IMG/VR virus record: IMGVR_UViG_3300025102_006570
Coordinates: 1-30,138 of that record
DNA length: 30,138 bases
From: a virus
Reading direction: 5' to 3' (one strand)
Shown: positions 1 through 10,300 of the stretch, piece by piece
Position numbering within the stretch: position 1 is the stretch's first letter
How the letters are laid out: each line of letters begins with the position of its first letter
The notes under the pieces: model-generated
Databases searched by the model: none
What the model saw: the letters and a program-made list of their open reading frames with translations, nothing else
What the model was told of the DNA's origin: nothing
Position numbers and translations under genes: made by a program

Positions 1-1005
1 ATTAATAAATCTGTTCCATCTGCACTCAATTGTATTGATGTACCAAATTTTGTATTTGCTTGAGCGGTGTCTTGCCTTAAGTTTTCTACTTCAATATATG
101 TTGCCCCAGACTTTTTCCACACAAACACAATACCTTGATCTGCTAATGTGCTGTCGTCATATAGTTTTACTCCAACAGCAATTACAGAACCATCATTGGA
201 TATTTGTAATGTTTCACCAAATCTTGCTCCTACTTGCGATAGTGTGTTAGGTGTTAGAGTTTGCCAATGCTCGTATTGAGCCAATCCTGATGAATCCGAC
301 ACACCTCTTTTGAATACATAAACTTGTCCTTGATCAGCAAGTGTTGAGTCATTTGGACCTCCTGGTGCACCAACTACTATCCATTCTCCATCACCTGATA
401 TGCCAACTGTTTCTCCAAAACGTTCTCCTGATTTAATGTTAGGCGAAACAAGGTTAGCCGATATAGCAAACTGTTTATTAGTGTCTTGCGTAATCACATT
501 CACTGTGCCTTGTGCAGTTCTATTACCATCTGTAATTACTTTGTCAATAATTGATACTGATGATGAGTCATTAGCATTTAATGTGCTGTCATCAAAGTCA
601 GTGCCACTGGTTACTTTTACGTAGAATATGTCTTGCGTTGTGCCCTCTTCGTAACGCATCACTGTACCAGTTGCTCCAGTGTCGCCACCTATTACATTTT
701 GTCCCCTAGCAAATGATCTAGTGCTGTCTTGTGAAGGACCAGGTGCTGTCATTTTTACAATATCTTCAGTGTTTGGAGCACCTACTAAAACTATTCCACC
801 ATCATCGGAAATTGCCACTGATGTGCCAAATTCATCATCTCCAGCAGTATTTTTAATGCCAGGAACAATCTGTGTGTACATAGATATATCATCAGATGCT
901 TTTGGTCTATTGTATATCAATATTCTTTCTGCACCTTTTGCCGTCACTGCAAGAAATTTTGTGTCTGTTGATAGTGCCAAGTTTGCACCAAATTCTTCAT
1001 TATCA
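1..1005 (-). repeat. FG-GAP-like repeats (predicted beta-propeller) in the giant structural protein
   Basis: From about residue 2100 to the window edge the protein contains at least five units of the form F-G-x2-(L/V/I)-x-(I/L)-S-x-D-G-x(3-4)-(V/A)-V-G, for example 'FGTSVAISDDGGIVLVGAP' and 'FGETVGISGDGEWIVVGAP'. The units start near plus-strand 1005, 840, 425, 235 and 56, read leftwards. About 110 residues are inserted between the second and third units. This is the FG-GAP pattern known from integrin-alpha-type seven-bladed propellers and many secreted adhesins. More blades may lie beyond the window. A host-surface-binding head is inferred. Confidence 0.75.
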
Positions 1006-4000
1006 TTTTTCTTGTCAGCAAGATCAGTGTTGATTCCTAGTGCATCTTCAAAAGTAAACACTCCTAGTGAATCACGTTGCCACACTTTCCAACTGCCGCC
1101 ATTGGTTTCATATGCATTGTCCACATAAACATAATCCCCGGTTTGCCATCCTTTGATAGGTGTAATGTCCTGCAAATTATCAATGTCGGCAGTTCGAATA
1201 GTTTGAATTTTAGCAAGGTCTCCGTCCAGACTTGAACTATCTAGAGTACCTTCAAAAGTGATTGTAAATTTATATGCAGTGTCAGTAGAATCAAGAGGTA
1301 AAGATATTTCGTACACCCCGTCTGCTTGTGTTCCAAAGTTTAATATTGCAATAAAGTCACCGGCATTCAATCCATGTTGTTCAGTTGTAGTAAATTGCAC
1401 TTTATTGTCAAATTGGGTGTAAGACAAAATTGAATTGTTAGTTAAATTTACACGTCTAACATCCCAATCTCCTGTAGGTGTGTTTGCAATCCAAATTGTG
1501 GTTCCTTCTTTGAACGTTTCAACATCAAGTGTAGTCATGTCAGTGGTATTCCACACTGTGAAGTCTACTTGCTCAACTTGAGGGTATCCTGCTGTACCCA
1601 TTTTGAATATATTACTAGGATAATTTGAACTGTCATATGAGTAAGCAGTAAATTTTTCTGCTGGAATTTCATAAGGACGTTTATTGAATTCATTATTAGC
1701 AACATTCAACACCACACCAGTATCATCTTTACTTGCATCTGTGATCTGATATACATGCTGAAGCTCTGTGTGATTTTCACCGCTTACTGGCCATGCGTAT
1801 TGATTTTTTGTTCTGTGTCCACCATATTCTCCAATCCTTATCATCCAATCCTCAAACAGAGAGAATGTTGCGTTTTGACCAAATTGTGTAGGCAATGTAA
1901 TTTTATCTATAATTTGATTTGTGCCTTTGTCTCGAATAAATCCTTGATACAATTTATATTGTGTTGCTTCTTCAAACCCCAAATTTACTAGATAATCACG
2001 TTTTTGATATCCTATCAAGTGCTGTGCATATTTTTGTTGTTCAGCATCAAAATTTTCTGTATCCAAAGAATAAAAATCTCTAAACGATTCGGCCTTGTTA
2101 TCTAAGTTATTGATTATGTCAGGAACAGGAGTAGTCTTAATTGCAAATTGTAAAGCATCAAAATTATTTGTAGATGTATGACTATTTTTTGCAACATAAG
2201 TGTTTCCTTGATACGTTACTACGTCACCAATTTTATAATCTTTGTATTGTTCCCAATCCGATATTTGTGCTCTGTCAATAATAAAACCAGGTGAATATAA
2301 ATCTCCTTGCCAGTCTGCTGTTTTGAATCCTACTAATTTTAATCTTTCTTGTCTTGCACCTAGTTCAATATCATAAATGACATCTTTGAACGATGTCAAA
2401 TTATCAAGCACTAATAAATGTTCTTTTTGCACTGTACGGATATCAGCATTGTAGATTCCATCTTCGTTAGGATTAGTGCCAATTACTAATTGTCCATCTG
2501 CTCTGCTTACTCTTAAATTTTTAGGAATAATAGGCAATCCATCTTGTTGTAATACAGTGTAAAATCTATCACCTTGTACTAGATCGTCACCTATCGATGC
2601 AGGTCTTACATGTGTCAATTGTGAACTAGCAGGTGATACAGACAAGACCGAACCGTTTGACCAGTTCTGTGTAGTCCAAAATAAAATTTCTTTGACTGAC
2701 AAATCCCAATCCATTGTTAATTCTAAATCAGTTGAATATTCATCAAATACAAATCCTATACTTTGCAAATATTGATCGTATCCGTACACAAAATTTGCAA
2801 GATCTTGCACACTGGTGTATTCTGTACCATATGGCACTGTGGTAATGTTTGTGTGATAGTTAGAAAATTTCTTTACACTGACTCCGCCTTTGAGTGGTAG
2901 CACTGGTCCTATTTCTGACCAATTGCTTTCTTCGAAAGTATCTCCAGATGCTACGGCATTCAATGCTCTGTAAAATATTCCCGCATTTCTTACGATCCAT
3001 CCTTTTGCATAAGAACCTCCAGGTTGCCATTCTGAAAATGAGTCAGTGGTCTGTCCTACTGCAATAACACTGGCATCACGTGTGGTGATAGGAGCATTAA
3101 TTTTGAATGCACGATTAAAGTTTGAATATCCACTTACCTTGTATCCGTTTGTTGATTTTTCAACAATTACACCTGAATAGTTAGACACAGAAGTTGGAGC
3201 AGATTTATGTAATATCAAATTGTAGTTTTCTTTTGGAGTAAACACTGATTGGTTTGACGACAAAGGAGAAGATGAAGAAAGTTTAACTTCTAAATTTTGT
3301 TTGTTGGAATATCCTGCTAGTTTGTAAACCAACTGTACACTTAGATTTTGTAATCTTACTTCTAGTGCTGTGCTAGTTAACCCTTGTGATTTTACATAAT
3401 CGTAAATTACATTAATATAACCTGCAGTTTGGGCCGTTGATGGAAGCACATAATTTGATGGCGACTGTCTGTATTGATTGTTGTAAATGTTTTGTCCAAC
3501 TGCATTTGTAGTATTCCTTGATATGTCAAAAAATACTCCTGCATACTTTACAGGGTGTGCTAAAAATTTTGCTATTTGTTCAGCAAATCTCCATGATGAC
3601 GATGAACGCCATGCCCATTCAGCTGGTCCCATATCACCATATGACCATTTGCGTGATAGGTTGAGAGAGTTGATAGTATCGTCGGTCAACAATCCAGCAT
3701 TAGGTGGAGCAACTAAGTCTCCATTTTCGCTTACAGGGATTACAGAATACACATCGGAACGTTTGTATTTGTTATATGTACCTTTTCTGTCACCAAGTGC
3801 TATTGTGCCTCTTGCTACATCGTTCCATAAAACATTGTTGCCTCTTGTGTATGGTGCTGGTCCATATCTATCATCCCACCAACTAGGTTTTGCTCCAAAG
3901 CCAAACATTTCCCATGGAGTAGAGTGTGGAGAAACAGTATCAAAATATTCCAAATACACACCACGCCAATGTCCAGGTAATGGATCACTGTCTGTTGTTC

Positions 4001-7000
4001 TGTTGATTGTTTTTGAATAGTCTGAATAGTTCCATGTGAATGGTTCACCATTTTGGTAAACATCGTTGGACACATAGTCTATCCCGTTTGTACCAGTCCA
4101 ATAATAAAAATCACGTGCATATGCATTGATTACTTCTGTACGAGTGTAAGAATTAGTTTTGAATCTACCATAAGAAAATTCAATTGCTTCAGGATTATGA
4201 GTAATTTTTATATTGTTGTATATTCTTTTTTCAAACTCTAATAAGATATCATCTCTAAAGTCACCAAATCCAATAGTTCTGCTTCCATCATGTCCTTTGA
4301 TAGTTAATAATCCACCTGTTGACGAATCTTCATTAAGATAGATATCATCATGTTCTAGAGTTGGTTCGTATGCTGGAGCTAGTCCTAGTTTACTAGGTGT
4401 CGCAGGTACAAAAGATCCATTTGTTGTGTCATGCTCATCTACAGTGATTTTATCATCAGTTGCTAGAGCAGATTTAATTTCAAAACCTATAAAGTTTGCA
4501 GAATCGTCAAGGCCAATAAATTCATAATCACGCCCATGTACCAATTGTGTGCCATTGACATATATGTAAAGTGCTTTTTGAGATAATGCAGTAAGATCAA
4601 ATGCAGATGTAATAGGATATAAAGTGACTGCAGGATCAACCACTGTGTATGACAATATTGTCTTGTCGCCACCATATGCAATCATGTCTGAATCATAATA
4701 AGCAAAACTAGAATTTTTGTTTGCATTAATTTCATCTAAAATAATATCAAGATTTTTTGATGCAGATTCTGTCATTACAAGTGTTTCTGCTTTTCTCAAA
4801 ATGTTAGCTTTGAATTGTTCGTAATCTACACCTGTCTTTCTCCAGGATTCTACAATATTGACTGTGTCATCACGTAAGAATAAAGAAGCCAAAGGCATAC
4901 TGCCTTCATGTTGTACAATTTTCGTTCCACGTTGAATTATTTCTTTTATGTCACGTGAATTATTTGCTCCGACTATGGTTCCTGTTAATGCATCTACTTC
5001 TTCTAAAGCAGAATACCAATGTTTTGCATAATCGCCTATTGTTAATGTGCCAACACTTTCATTCAATGGATTATTTTGTGCCGCAGGTGCAACTTCATAA
5101 TATCCATTCAAAGTTCTGATACCAACTGTCGAATGTGATTTGATTGTTACTATGTCATCTTGTGTAGATACTGTATCTAATTTTACAAACAATTTGTCTT
5201 GCACACCTGCCACTGTGGTATATGCTGTTGTTTTTATTCCATTTACAAACACTAATAATGTTAGATCAGTAAGCGAGTTTGGATTCTGATAAGATTCTAC
5301 TTCAAATTGATTTTGATCCGCAGTAGCAACATATTGTTCTACCACTCGTTGTTTGCCGTCTGCTTTGGTAATTCTGTAATTTGTAACTAATTCTTGTTCC
5401 CCAAATTGATTTGTTTTCCTTAGATAATATGATTTTATGTTTTCAGATACTGGAGCTGTACCTTGCACATAAGTGATAGTGTCTGTGTTGAAAGTGTCAT
5501 TCACTTGCATGTCACTCAACAATCCTAATCGTGAATATATCACATTTGTACCATACACAGTGTCAGGTGTACCTTGCGAATCATCAGTGTTGATTTCAAA
5601 CACAGTGGATCCTACAAAGTCTGTAGAAATAAATGTATCTAAATTAGATAATGATATTTGTGCATCTGTAAACACATCAAATAAAGGTTTTTGTTGCACA
5701 CTTGTCTTTTGTTGTGATTTGGTCCATTTGTAATCAGCTGATGAATAATGATAAGATATTCCTTGATTATTACCACGTGTGCCTACGACAGAGGTTCCAT
5801 CTGCTATCGCTGTAGAATCATCTACAATTTGTAAATGTAGTCTACTAGGATTGCCTGCAGTGGAATCTCCTAATTCATAAAATTTAACCTGGAAAATTTT
5901 ATTTTTCTGCTGTTCATCTTGTGTAAACACAACTAGATCATTCTCACGCAACACAGTGCCATCTGAAATAAATCCTAAAGTTCCACTTACAAGTGACAGA
6001 GCATCAGTGACCTGCGTGTCAACAACATCAACTAGTCTATGAGTATATCCATGATTGTATAAATTCAAGCCTGCTTCAAATTCTATGATAGGTCTCTTTG
6101 CTCTTTGATTTTCTGAAATTGGAATAGCATAGTTATTTTTTGAGTTGCAAAGTGCGATTACATCTTTGTGGAACCATCTGTTTGATCTTGACCAAGCATT
6201 TCTGTCACGTGCTGATCTGTTTATGGTCCAATAATCAACAGCAACCAATTGACCGGTTGAATTATCCCAGCCTCCTGTATCAAATCCTTCAGTGCCAGCT
6301 GCATCGAAAATTGCACCTATTTCTTCTGCCCATGTGCCATATGTTCTAATTTCACTTTCCAGTGTCAGTGTAGTTGATGTGCCTACACCTTCTACATAAT
6401 AAGTTTTGTTTTTATATGTTTCTGTTACGTCATTACCTATTCTGATAGGCAATCCGTTTGTCAACTTCAACCCAGTGTAATCCGTAAATGATGTTGTACC
6501 TATTAAATTTTCTTCAGGATCAAAATCTTCATCATCAAGATCTCTAATAATAATTCTACCTTTCATTCCGGTATGATTCTGACAATGATAAAAAATTATT
6601 GTAGGATATTGTGTGCTTGAATCACTTGCTGGAACATTCAATGTGACTGTACCATTGTCTGCCCCATTGTTTTCAACCATAGGTTCTTCCAACTTGTCTT
6701 GAGTACCAGTACCGTACTGTGACTTAATTAAAAATGGATGTCCTGATGCAGCTACATTAAATTTGTATGTGTTGCCTTTGTACACAATAATATCAGGGTT
6801 GTTTGCAGTCTTGTGACTGAACACATATGCACCACTGTAATTATTTTTTACATCAAATTCAATAGTTGCCCCAGGTGTGCCTGGTTGCAATACAATTGGT
6901 GACAATCCTTGTGCTATCCAAAAGTATTCTCTATAGTTTACAAATTTGTCATGGTCAATAGGTGGAGCATAAGAGTATGTTTGATTTGATAACAATCTGT

Positions 7001-7325
7001 CGTGTTTAATTTTTGAACCACCTTGTGCTTCAATATCGTTGATTACATCAATGTAAGGAGCCGCAAAATCAACATCTATTCCATTAGATTTGTAAAGTGT
7101 TGCTGGCTCTAACTGATAATTGGTTCTGTCATCAGTAAGTTCTGGCACATACCCATCCGTTGCCTTGTAGGAAGGAATTGTTGTATGACCTATGTAAGAT
7201 GATAACTTCTGTGTTTTGGTAGGCTCAATTAACTGATCCAAAGTGGCTGTTAAAAAGTCTTTGTTTTTATTGGTTTGGAAGACTTCAGGTAACAGAGTTT
7301 GCGATTTGCGTGTGCTCTTACCCAT
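1..7325 (-). CDS. Giant tail/baseplate-associated structural protein, partial (C terminus outside window)
   Basis: One uninterrupted minus-strand frame runs from an ATG at 7325 to the window edge, giving at least 2441 residues. The ATG follows the gp6 stop by one base (TAA-G-ATG), so it is the downstream partner of gp6, where marine T4-like phages often carry very long virion proteins. What can be seen, in order: an N-terminal region starting MGKSTRKSQ; a cupredoxin-like domain at about residues 150-260 with a complete His/Cys/His/Met ligand set; a long middle region rich in aromatic, Asn and Thr residues with no family I recognise; two W...Y-x-x-G-x-V...Y segments (about 1430-1470 and 1690-1725) resembling CBM5/12-type carbohydrate-binding modules; and FG-GAP-like repeats from about residue 2100 on. 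I infer a virion protein at the baseplate periphery that contacts the host surface, possibly a fibre or fibre-attachment protein. The structural role is likely; the precise role is unknown. Confidence 0.85.
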   Translation of the reverse strand, partial: MGKSTRKSQTLLPEVFQTNKNKDFLTATLDQLIEPTKTQKLSSYIGHTTIPSYKATDGYVPELTDDRTNYQLEPATLYKSNGIDVDFAAPYIDVINDIEAQGGSKIKHDRLLSNQTYSYAPPIDHDKFVNYREYFWIAQGLSPIVLQPGTPGATIEFDVKNNYSGAYVFSHKTANNPDIIVYKGNTYKFNVAASGHPFLIKSQYGTGTQDKLEEPMVENNGADNGTVTLNVPASDSSTQYPTIIFYHCQNHTGMKGRIIIRDLDDEDFDPEENLIGTTSFTDYTGLKLTNGLPIRIGNDVTETYKNKTYYVEGVGTSTTLTLESEIRTYGTWAEEIGAIFDAAGTEGFDTGGWDNSTGQLVAVDYWTINRSARDRNAWSRSNRWFHKDVIALCNSKNNYAIPISENQRAKRPIIEFEAGLNLYNHGYTHRLVDVVDTQVTDALSLVSGTLGFISDGTVLRENDLVVFTQDEQQKNKIFQVKFYELGDSTAGNPSRLHLQIVDDSTAIADGTSVVGTRGNNQGISYHYSSADYKWTKSQQKTSVQQKPLFDVFTDAQISLSNLDTFISTDFVGSTVFEINTDDSQGTPDTVYGTNVIYSRLGLLSDMQVNDTFNTDTITYVQGTAPVSENIKSYYLRKTNQFGEQELVTNYRITKADGKQRVVEQYVATADQNQFEVESYQNPNSLTDLTLLVFVNGIKTTAYTTVAGVQDKLFVKLDTVSTQDDIVTIKSHSTVGIRTLNGYYEVAPAAQNNPLNESVGTLTIGDYAKHWYSALEEVDALTGTIVGANNSRDIKEIIQRGTKIVQHEGSMPLASLFLRDDTVNIVESWRKTGVDYEQFKANILRKAETLVMTESASKNLDIILDEINANKNSSFAYYDSDMIAYGGDKTILSYTVVDPAVTLYPITSAFDLTALSQKALYIYVNGTQLVHGRDYEFIGLDDSANFIGFEIKSALATDDKITVDEHDTTNGSFVPATPSKLGLAPAYEPTLEHDDIYLNEDSSTGGLLTIKGHDGSRTIGFGDFRDDILLEFEKRIYNNIKITHNPEAIEFSYGRFKTNSYTRTEVINAYARDFYYWTGTNGIDYVSNDVYQNGEPFTWNYSDYSKTINRTTDSDPLPGHWRGVYLEYFDTVSPHSTPWEMFGFGAKPSWWDDRYGPAPYTRGNNVLWNDVARGTIALGDRKGTYNKYKRSDVYSVIPVSENGDLVAPPNAGLLTDDTINSLNLSRKWSYGDMGPAEWAWRSSSSWRFAEQIAKFLAHPVKYAGVFFDISRNTTNAVGQNIYNNQYRQSPSNYVLPSTAQTAGYINVIYDYVKSQGLTSTALEVRLQNLSVQLVYKLAGYSNKQNLEVKLSSSSPLSSNQSVFTPKENYNLILHKSAPTSVSNYSGVIVEKSTNGYKVSGYSNFNRAFKINAPITTRDASVIAVGQTTDSFSEWQPGGSYAKGWIVRNAGIFYRALNAVASGDTFEESNWSEIGPVLPLKGGVSVKKFSNYHTNITTVPYGTEYTSVQDLANFVYGYDQYLQSIGFVFDEYSTDLELTMDWDLSVKEILFWTTQNWSNGSVLSVSPASSQLTHVRPASIGDDLVQGDRFYTVLQQDGLPIIPKNLRVSRADGQLVIGTNPNEDGIYNADIRTVQKEHLLVLDNLTSFKDVIYDIELGARQERLKLVGFKTADWQGDLYSPGFIIDRAQISDWEQYKDYKIGDVVTYQGNTYVAKNSHTSTNNFDALQFAIKTTPVPDIINNLDNKAESFRDFYSLDTENFDAEQQKYAQHLIGYQKRDYLVNLGFEEATQYKLYQGFIRDKGTNQIIDKITLPTQFGQNATFSLFEDWMIRIGEYGGHRTKNQYAWPVSGENHTELQHVYQITDASKDDTGVVLNVANNEFNKRPYEIPAEKFTAYSYDSSNYPSNIFKMGTAGYPQVEQVDFTVWNTTDMTTLDVETFKEGTTIWIANTPTGDWDVRRVNLTNNSILSYTQFDNKVQFTTTEQHGLNAGDFIAILNFGTQADGVYEISLPLDSTDTAYKFTITFEGTLDSSSLDGDLAKIQTIRTADIDNLQDITPIKGWQTGDYVYVDNAYETNGGSWKVWQRDSLGVFTFEDALGINTDLADKKNDNEEFGANLALSTDTKFLAVTAKGAERILIYNRPKASDDISMYTQIVPGIKNTAGDDEFGTSVAISDDGGIVLVGAPNTEDIVKMTAPGPSQDSTRSFARGQNVIGGDTGATGTVMRYEEGTTQDIFYVKVTSGTDFDDSTLNANDSSSVSIIDKVITDGNRTAQGTVNVITQDTNKQFAISANLVSPNIKSGERFGETVGISGDGEWIVVGAPGGPNDSTLADQGQVYVFKRGVSDSSGLAQYEHWQTLTPNTLSQVGARFGETLQISNDGSVIAVGVKLYDDSTLADQGIVFVWKKSGATYIEVENLRQDTAQANTKFGTSIQLSADGTDLL
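2150..3040 (-). other. Two CBM5/12-like segments in the giant structural protein
   Basis: Two stretches of the giant protein share the pattern W-x(4-6)-Y-x2-G-x-(V/I)-V-x(3-5)-G-x-(F/T)-Y-x-A. One begins 'WQPGGSYAKGWIV' (about residues 1430-1470, plus-strand 2915-3040). The other begins 'WEQYKDYKIGDVVTYQG' (about residues 1690-1725, plus-strand 2150-2262). This resembles the short chitin/cellulose-binding modules of the CBM5/12 type, which recur in phage tail proteins. The pattern is visible; glycan binding is inference and the match is to a short, weakly constrained motif. Confidence 0.5.
6540..6875 (-). other. Cupredoxin-like (type 1 copper) domain inside the giant structural protein
   Basis: Residues about 150-260 of the protein starting at 7325 read like a small blue-copper fold. 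A strand-forming segment with 'VYKGNTYKF' precedes 'GHPFLI' (His196), and a later segment reads 'FYHCQNHTGMKG', with Cys248, His251 and Met254. The Cys-x2-His-x2-Met spacing is that of amicyanin; plastocyanin has Cys-x2-His-x4-Met. All four classical ligands are present in the usual order (His, then Cys-His-Met on one loop). The motif is seen directly; copper binding and any redox role are inference. A structural, metal-stabilised domain is an alternative. Confidence 0.75.
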
Positions 7326-7326
7326 C

Positions 7327-10300
7327 TTAATAATATCCTGAGCCTGATGATCCTGATGTGATGGTTGAATTCACCGATGTAGTAGCAGTTGCACTTGCAC
7401 CTGTGACAGCCGCTCCGGTAGTTGATGATACCACAGTGCCTGTTGATTTAAGTTGTTCTGCTGTGTTAGATGATATTATCTGAACATTATCAACTGTGGC
7501 AGATGAAATAGGCAATTGATGGCCATCCACAGTAATTTCAAACAATGATCCAAATGAAGTTGTTGCACTTGCTGGTACAATCACAATACTCAACACATCT
7601 GGTGCCAATACATTGTGCAAGTATGCCGCTAATTCTGTAAAGTAAAATGTGTCGCCGAAATCCCATAAAGCCAAAGTGAAATAATCATTGATTGCTTCGA
7701 TCAAATTAGACTTGATTTGATTATCTGACACTGCTGTTGCTTTATTTTTTACAACTTTAAATGTTGCCTGCAGAGATGTTTCAGCTCCTTTACCAAACAA
7801 CAGCACATACTCTCCTGGATTAAAAACTATTGTGTCACTTACACTTTTTAATTGATTCAGCGTTGGCAAATATGTGTCATTTAATTCTGCCACAGTTGGT
7901 GGTTGAGGCTCGGCTGTCAATTGATTTGCATTTAACCAAGCACGGAAATCTATATCATATGATTTTGTCATCACATAACAGTCTATAATGTTACTCACTG
8001 ATGGATCTAATCGTCTGTCTCTAGGAGCACCATGATTGTATCTGTAAATCAAACTTTGTCTGCCCAGTTTAGCAGTGTATCCTGTCAGTTCCTCTAACAG
8101 TTTTGTAGTTGAATTGTATGTCTTGAATTCGTCGTCTTGATAAAAATAAAATTTTTGTCCATCTGCATAAATGGCAGGATTAGTGATATCAGTTTCTTTT
8201 GGCACTGTGACAAACTCTGTATTGTTAATTGGATTCAATTGCTCAAATCCGTTTACTGTCACAGTTTGAAAGAATACGTATTTTTCATTAATGTCTGTTG
8301 TGGGCGAAACAATAAGAGCAAATAAATCAGGATTGTCTACCACTCCATCATCATCACCGTCAAATAATCCTATTTGTATTTTGCGTGTATCGGAATATCC
8401 ATCTGCACCAACAATATTTTTTACAATCTGCCATTTATAATCAAATGTCAAATTTGATACAAAATCAGGTTTTGTGTTGGATTTTAAAATGGTGACTGAA
8501 TCTTTTACAACCAAGCCTGTTTCAGGATCAATTGCTTTTACTGACTCATCGAAATAAAATTTATTTCTTGAAAAACTTTGGAATATGTATTGTGTTGCTC
8601 TGTTGAATACTGTGTACGTCAATCCATTGGTAGAAAATCTTATCAACCAAGATGCATCTAAACTTGCACTTGTTTTGTTTTCCGCAAAGGATAAATCAAA
8701 ATCTCCAGTGTTCAAGTTGTCATCATCAATTACATACCATGCTCTGGTTGTGTTGTTGTATCCTAGTCCAAAGTTTTTGAATGCAACTACTTTGTCTATG
8801 ATAGCAGTTTCTAATGTTGTAGAGATACTGTCTACATACTTAGGAATAATTTCTTTAAGTTCTGCATTAGTAGGAATAAGATCCGATAACACAATAGGCC
8901 CAGTACCATCAGCTAGTTCTCCTTGTCCGCCATTGGACCCATCACCCTCAACACTGATAGTTTTTGTCCACATTATTTCAGCACTGCCAGGATGGCCAGG
9001 CGCACCAGACATCTGTGTGCCTAGTTCAGTCATAAAGTGACTGCCAGATGTTGGCTCAAACTTTAACAATGCACCTTCTGTCACATATTGCAGATTAGAC
9101 ACACTAGATGTGCCAACTGCTAATACACTCGAATCTGCCCCTTCTGCAAGGAAGTAACCTGTGACTTGATTCCCAGTCTGTGTCGATTTTTTCCAAGTTT
9201 TAAGTCCAGAAATTTGTGGTCTCGGAAAATTATCATAATAAAATTGTTTGAGTGAACTGGATTCAAATATGTTTGCAACAGAACTAGTAATAACTTTTCT
9301 TGCATCATCCCTTGTTGTGAATGAAAAATCAAATGATTCAGTAACAATGTCTCTGTACACCATTCCATCATCAGCCACTATATCAGTTTCTGAGTAAACT
9401 CCTGTTGGATCTGTAACATCTAAAAATCTTGAAGTACCACTTATAGCTCTCACTTGTGATCTTGCTTTTGCCAATGAAGGATTTTGTGTCAAAGGAATAA
9501 TTTGATAATCTTCTGGAGTAATCATCCTGTTGTTGGCATAATACACTTGAGGAGCTTGTGTTTTGATGTCCACTATGCTTTGAGACTGAGCCGCATTAGT
9601 CACTGTGCTTGTGAGTGATGCTGTCACGGTTAATGTGTTGATTTGATTATTGCGTGACACATACTCGACATCAAATGAAATATTTTGCATGTCTCCTGTT
9701 TGAATTCTATATGTCAGTCCGTTACTTTGTCTGTAAAACACACGGAAGTTTCCTACAGGCATTGTTCCATATGTGCCATCTGAAAATACAAGATCAATTT
9801 GATCATTTGTTTTTGTAACCACAGCATACTGGTTAGTAATATTGTTGGCCAATGTGTTGTATATCACATTGTTGCCTGTGATAGCAGGCACTTTGGTCCA
9901 TGCTTGTTCTAACAATCCGTTTTGGTCTAGTTTGAACAAGAATACATCATCGTTATTGATTCCGTTTTCTTCAACAGTCACAATAGTGTTTGGAAGTTGT
10001 GAATCGATAGTAAAGTCTGTGCTGTTCATTTCTCCTTGTTTGAATGTGAAGAAATAACCAGTTGAATTAGAACTAAATCCTCTTCCATCATTTTTGTACA
10101 AGAAAGAAAGTGAATTGCCTGGCACTGGATTTTCTTCTATAACAAATCCATCGTCTAATGCAACAGGCACAATTTCAAAATCCATTGCTATTCCGTTGAT
10201 GTTGCGAGAAAATGATTGTGTTGGCAATCCAATATTACTAGAGTTTAATCTGTATTGATCTGTTGTTATTCCACCAACAGTTCCTGTTGATTGTGGTTTT

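Noticed and set aside
679-1128. Plus-strand open frame of 149 codons
   Set aside because: Antisense to the FG-GAP repeat region; a shadow of a repetitive real frame.
3487-4020. Plus-strand open frame of 177 codons
   Set aside because: It lies wholly inside the giant minus-strand protein, whose frame shows domain-like sequence; the plus-strand product is low in recognisable features and is a shadow.
8585-9040. Plus-strand open frame of 151 codons
   Set aside because: Antisense to gp6, without promoter, Shine-Dalgarno or family resemblance.
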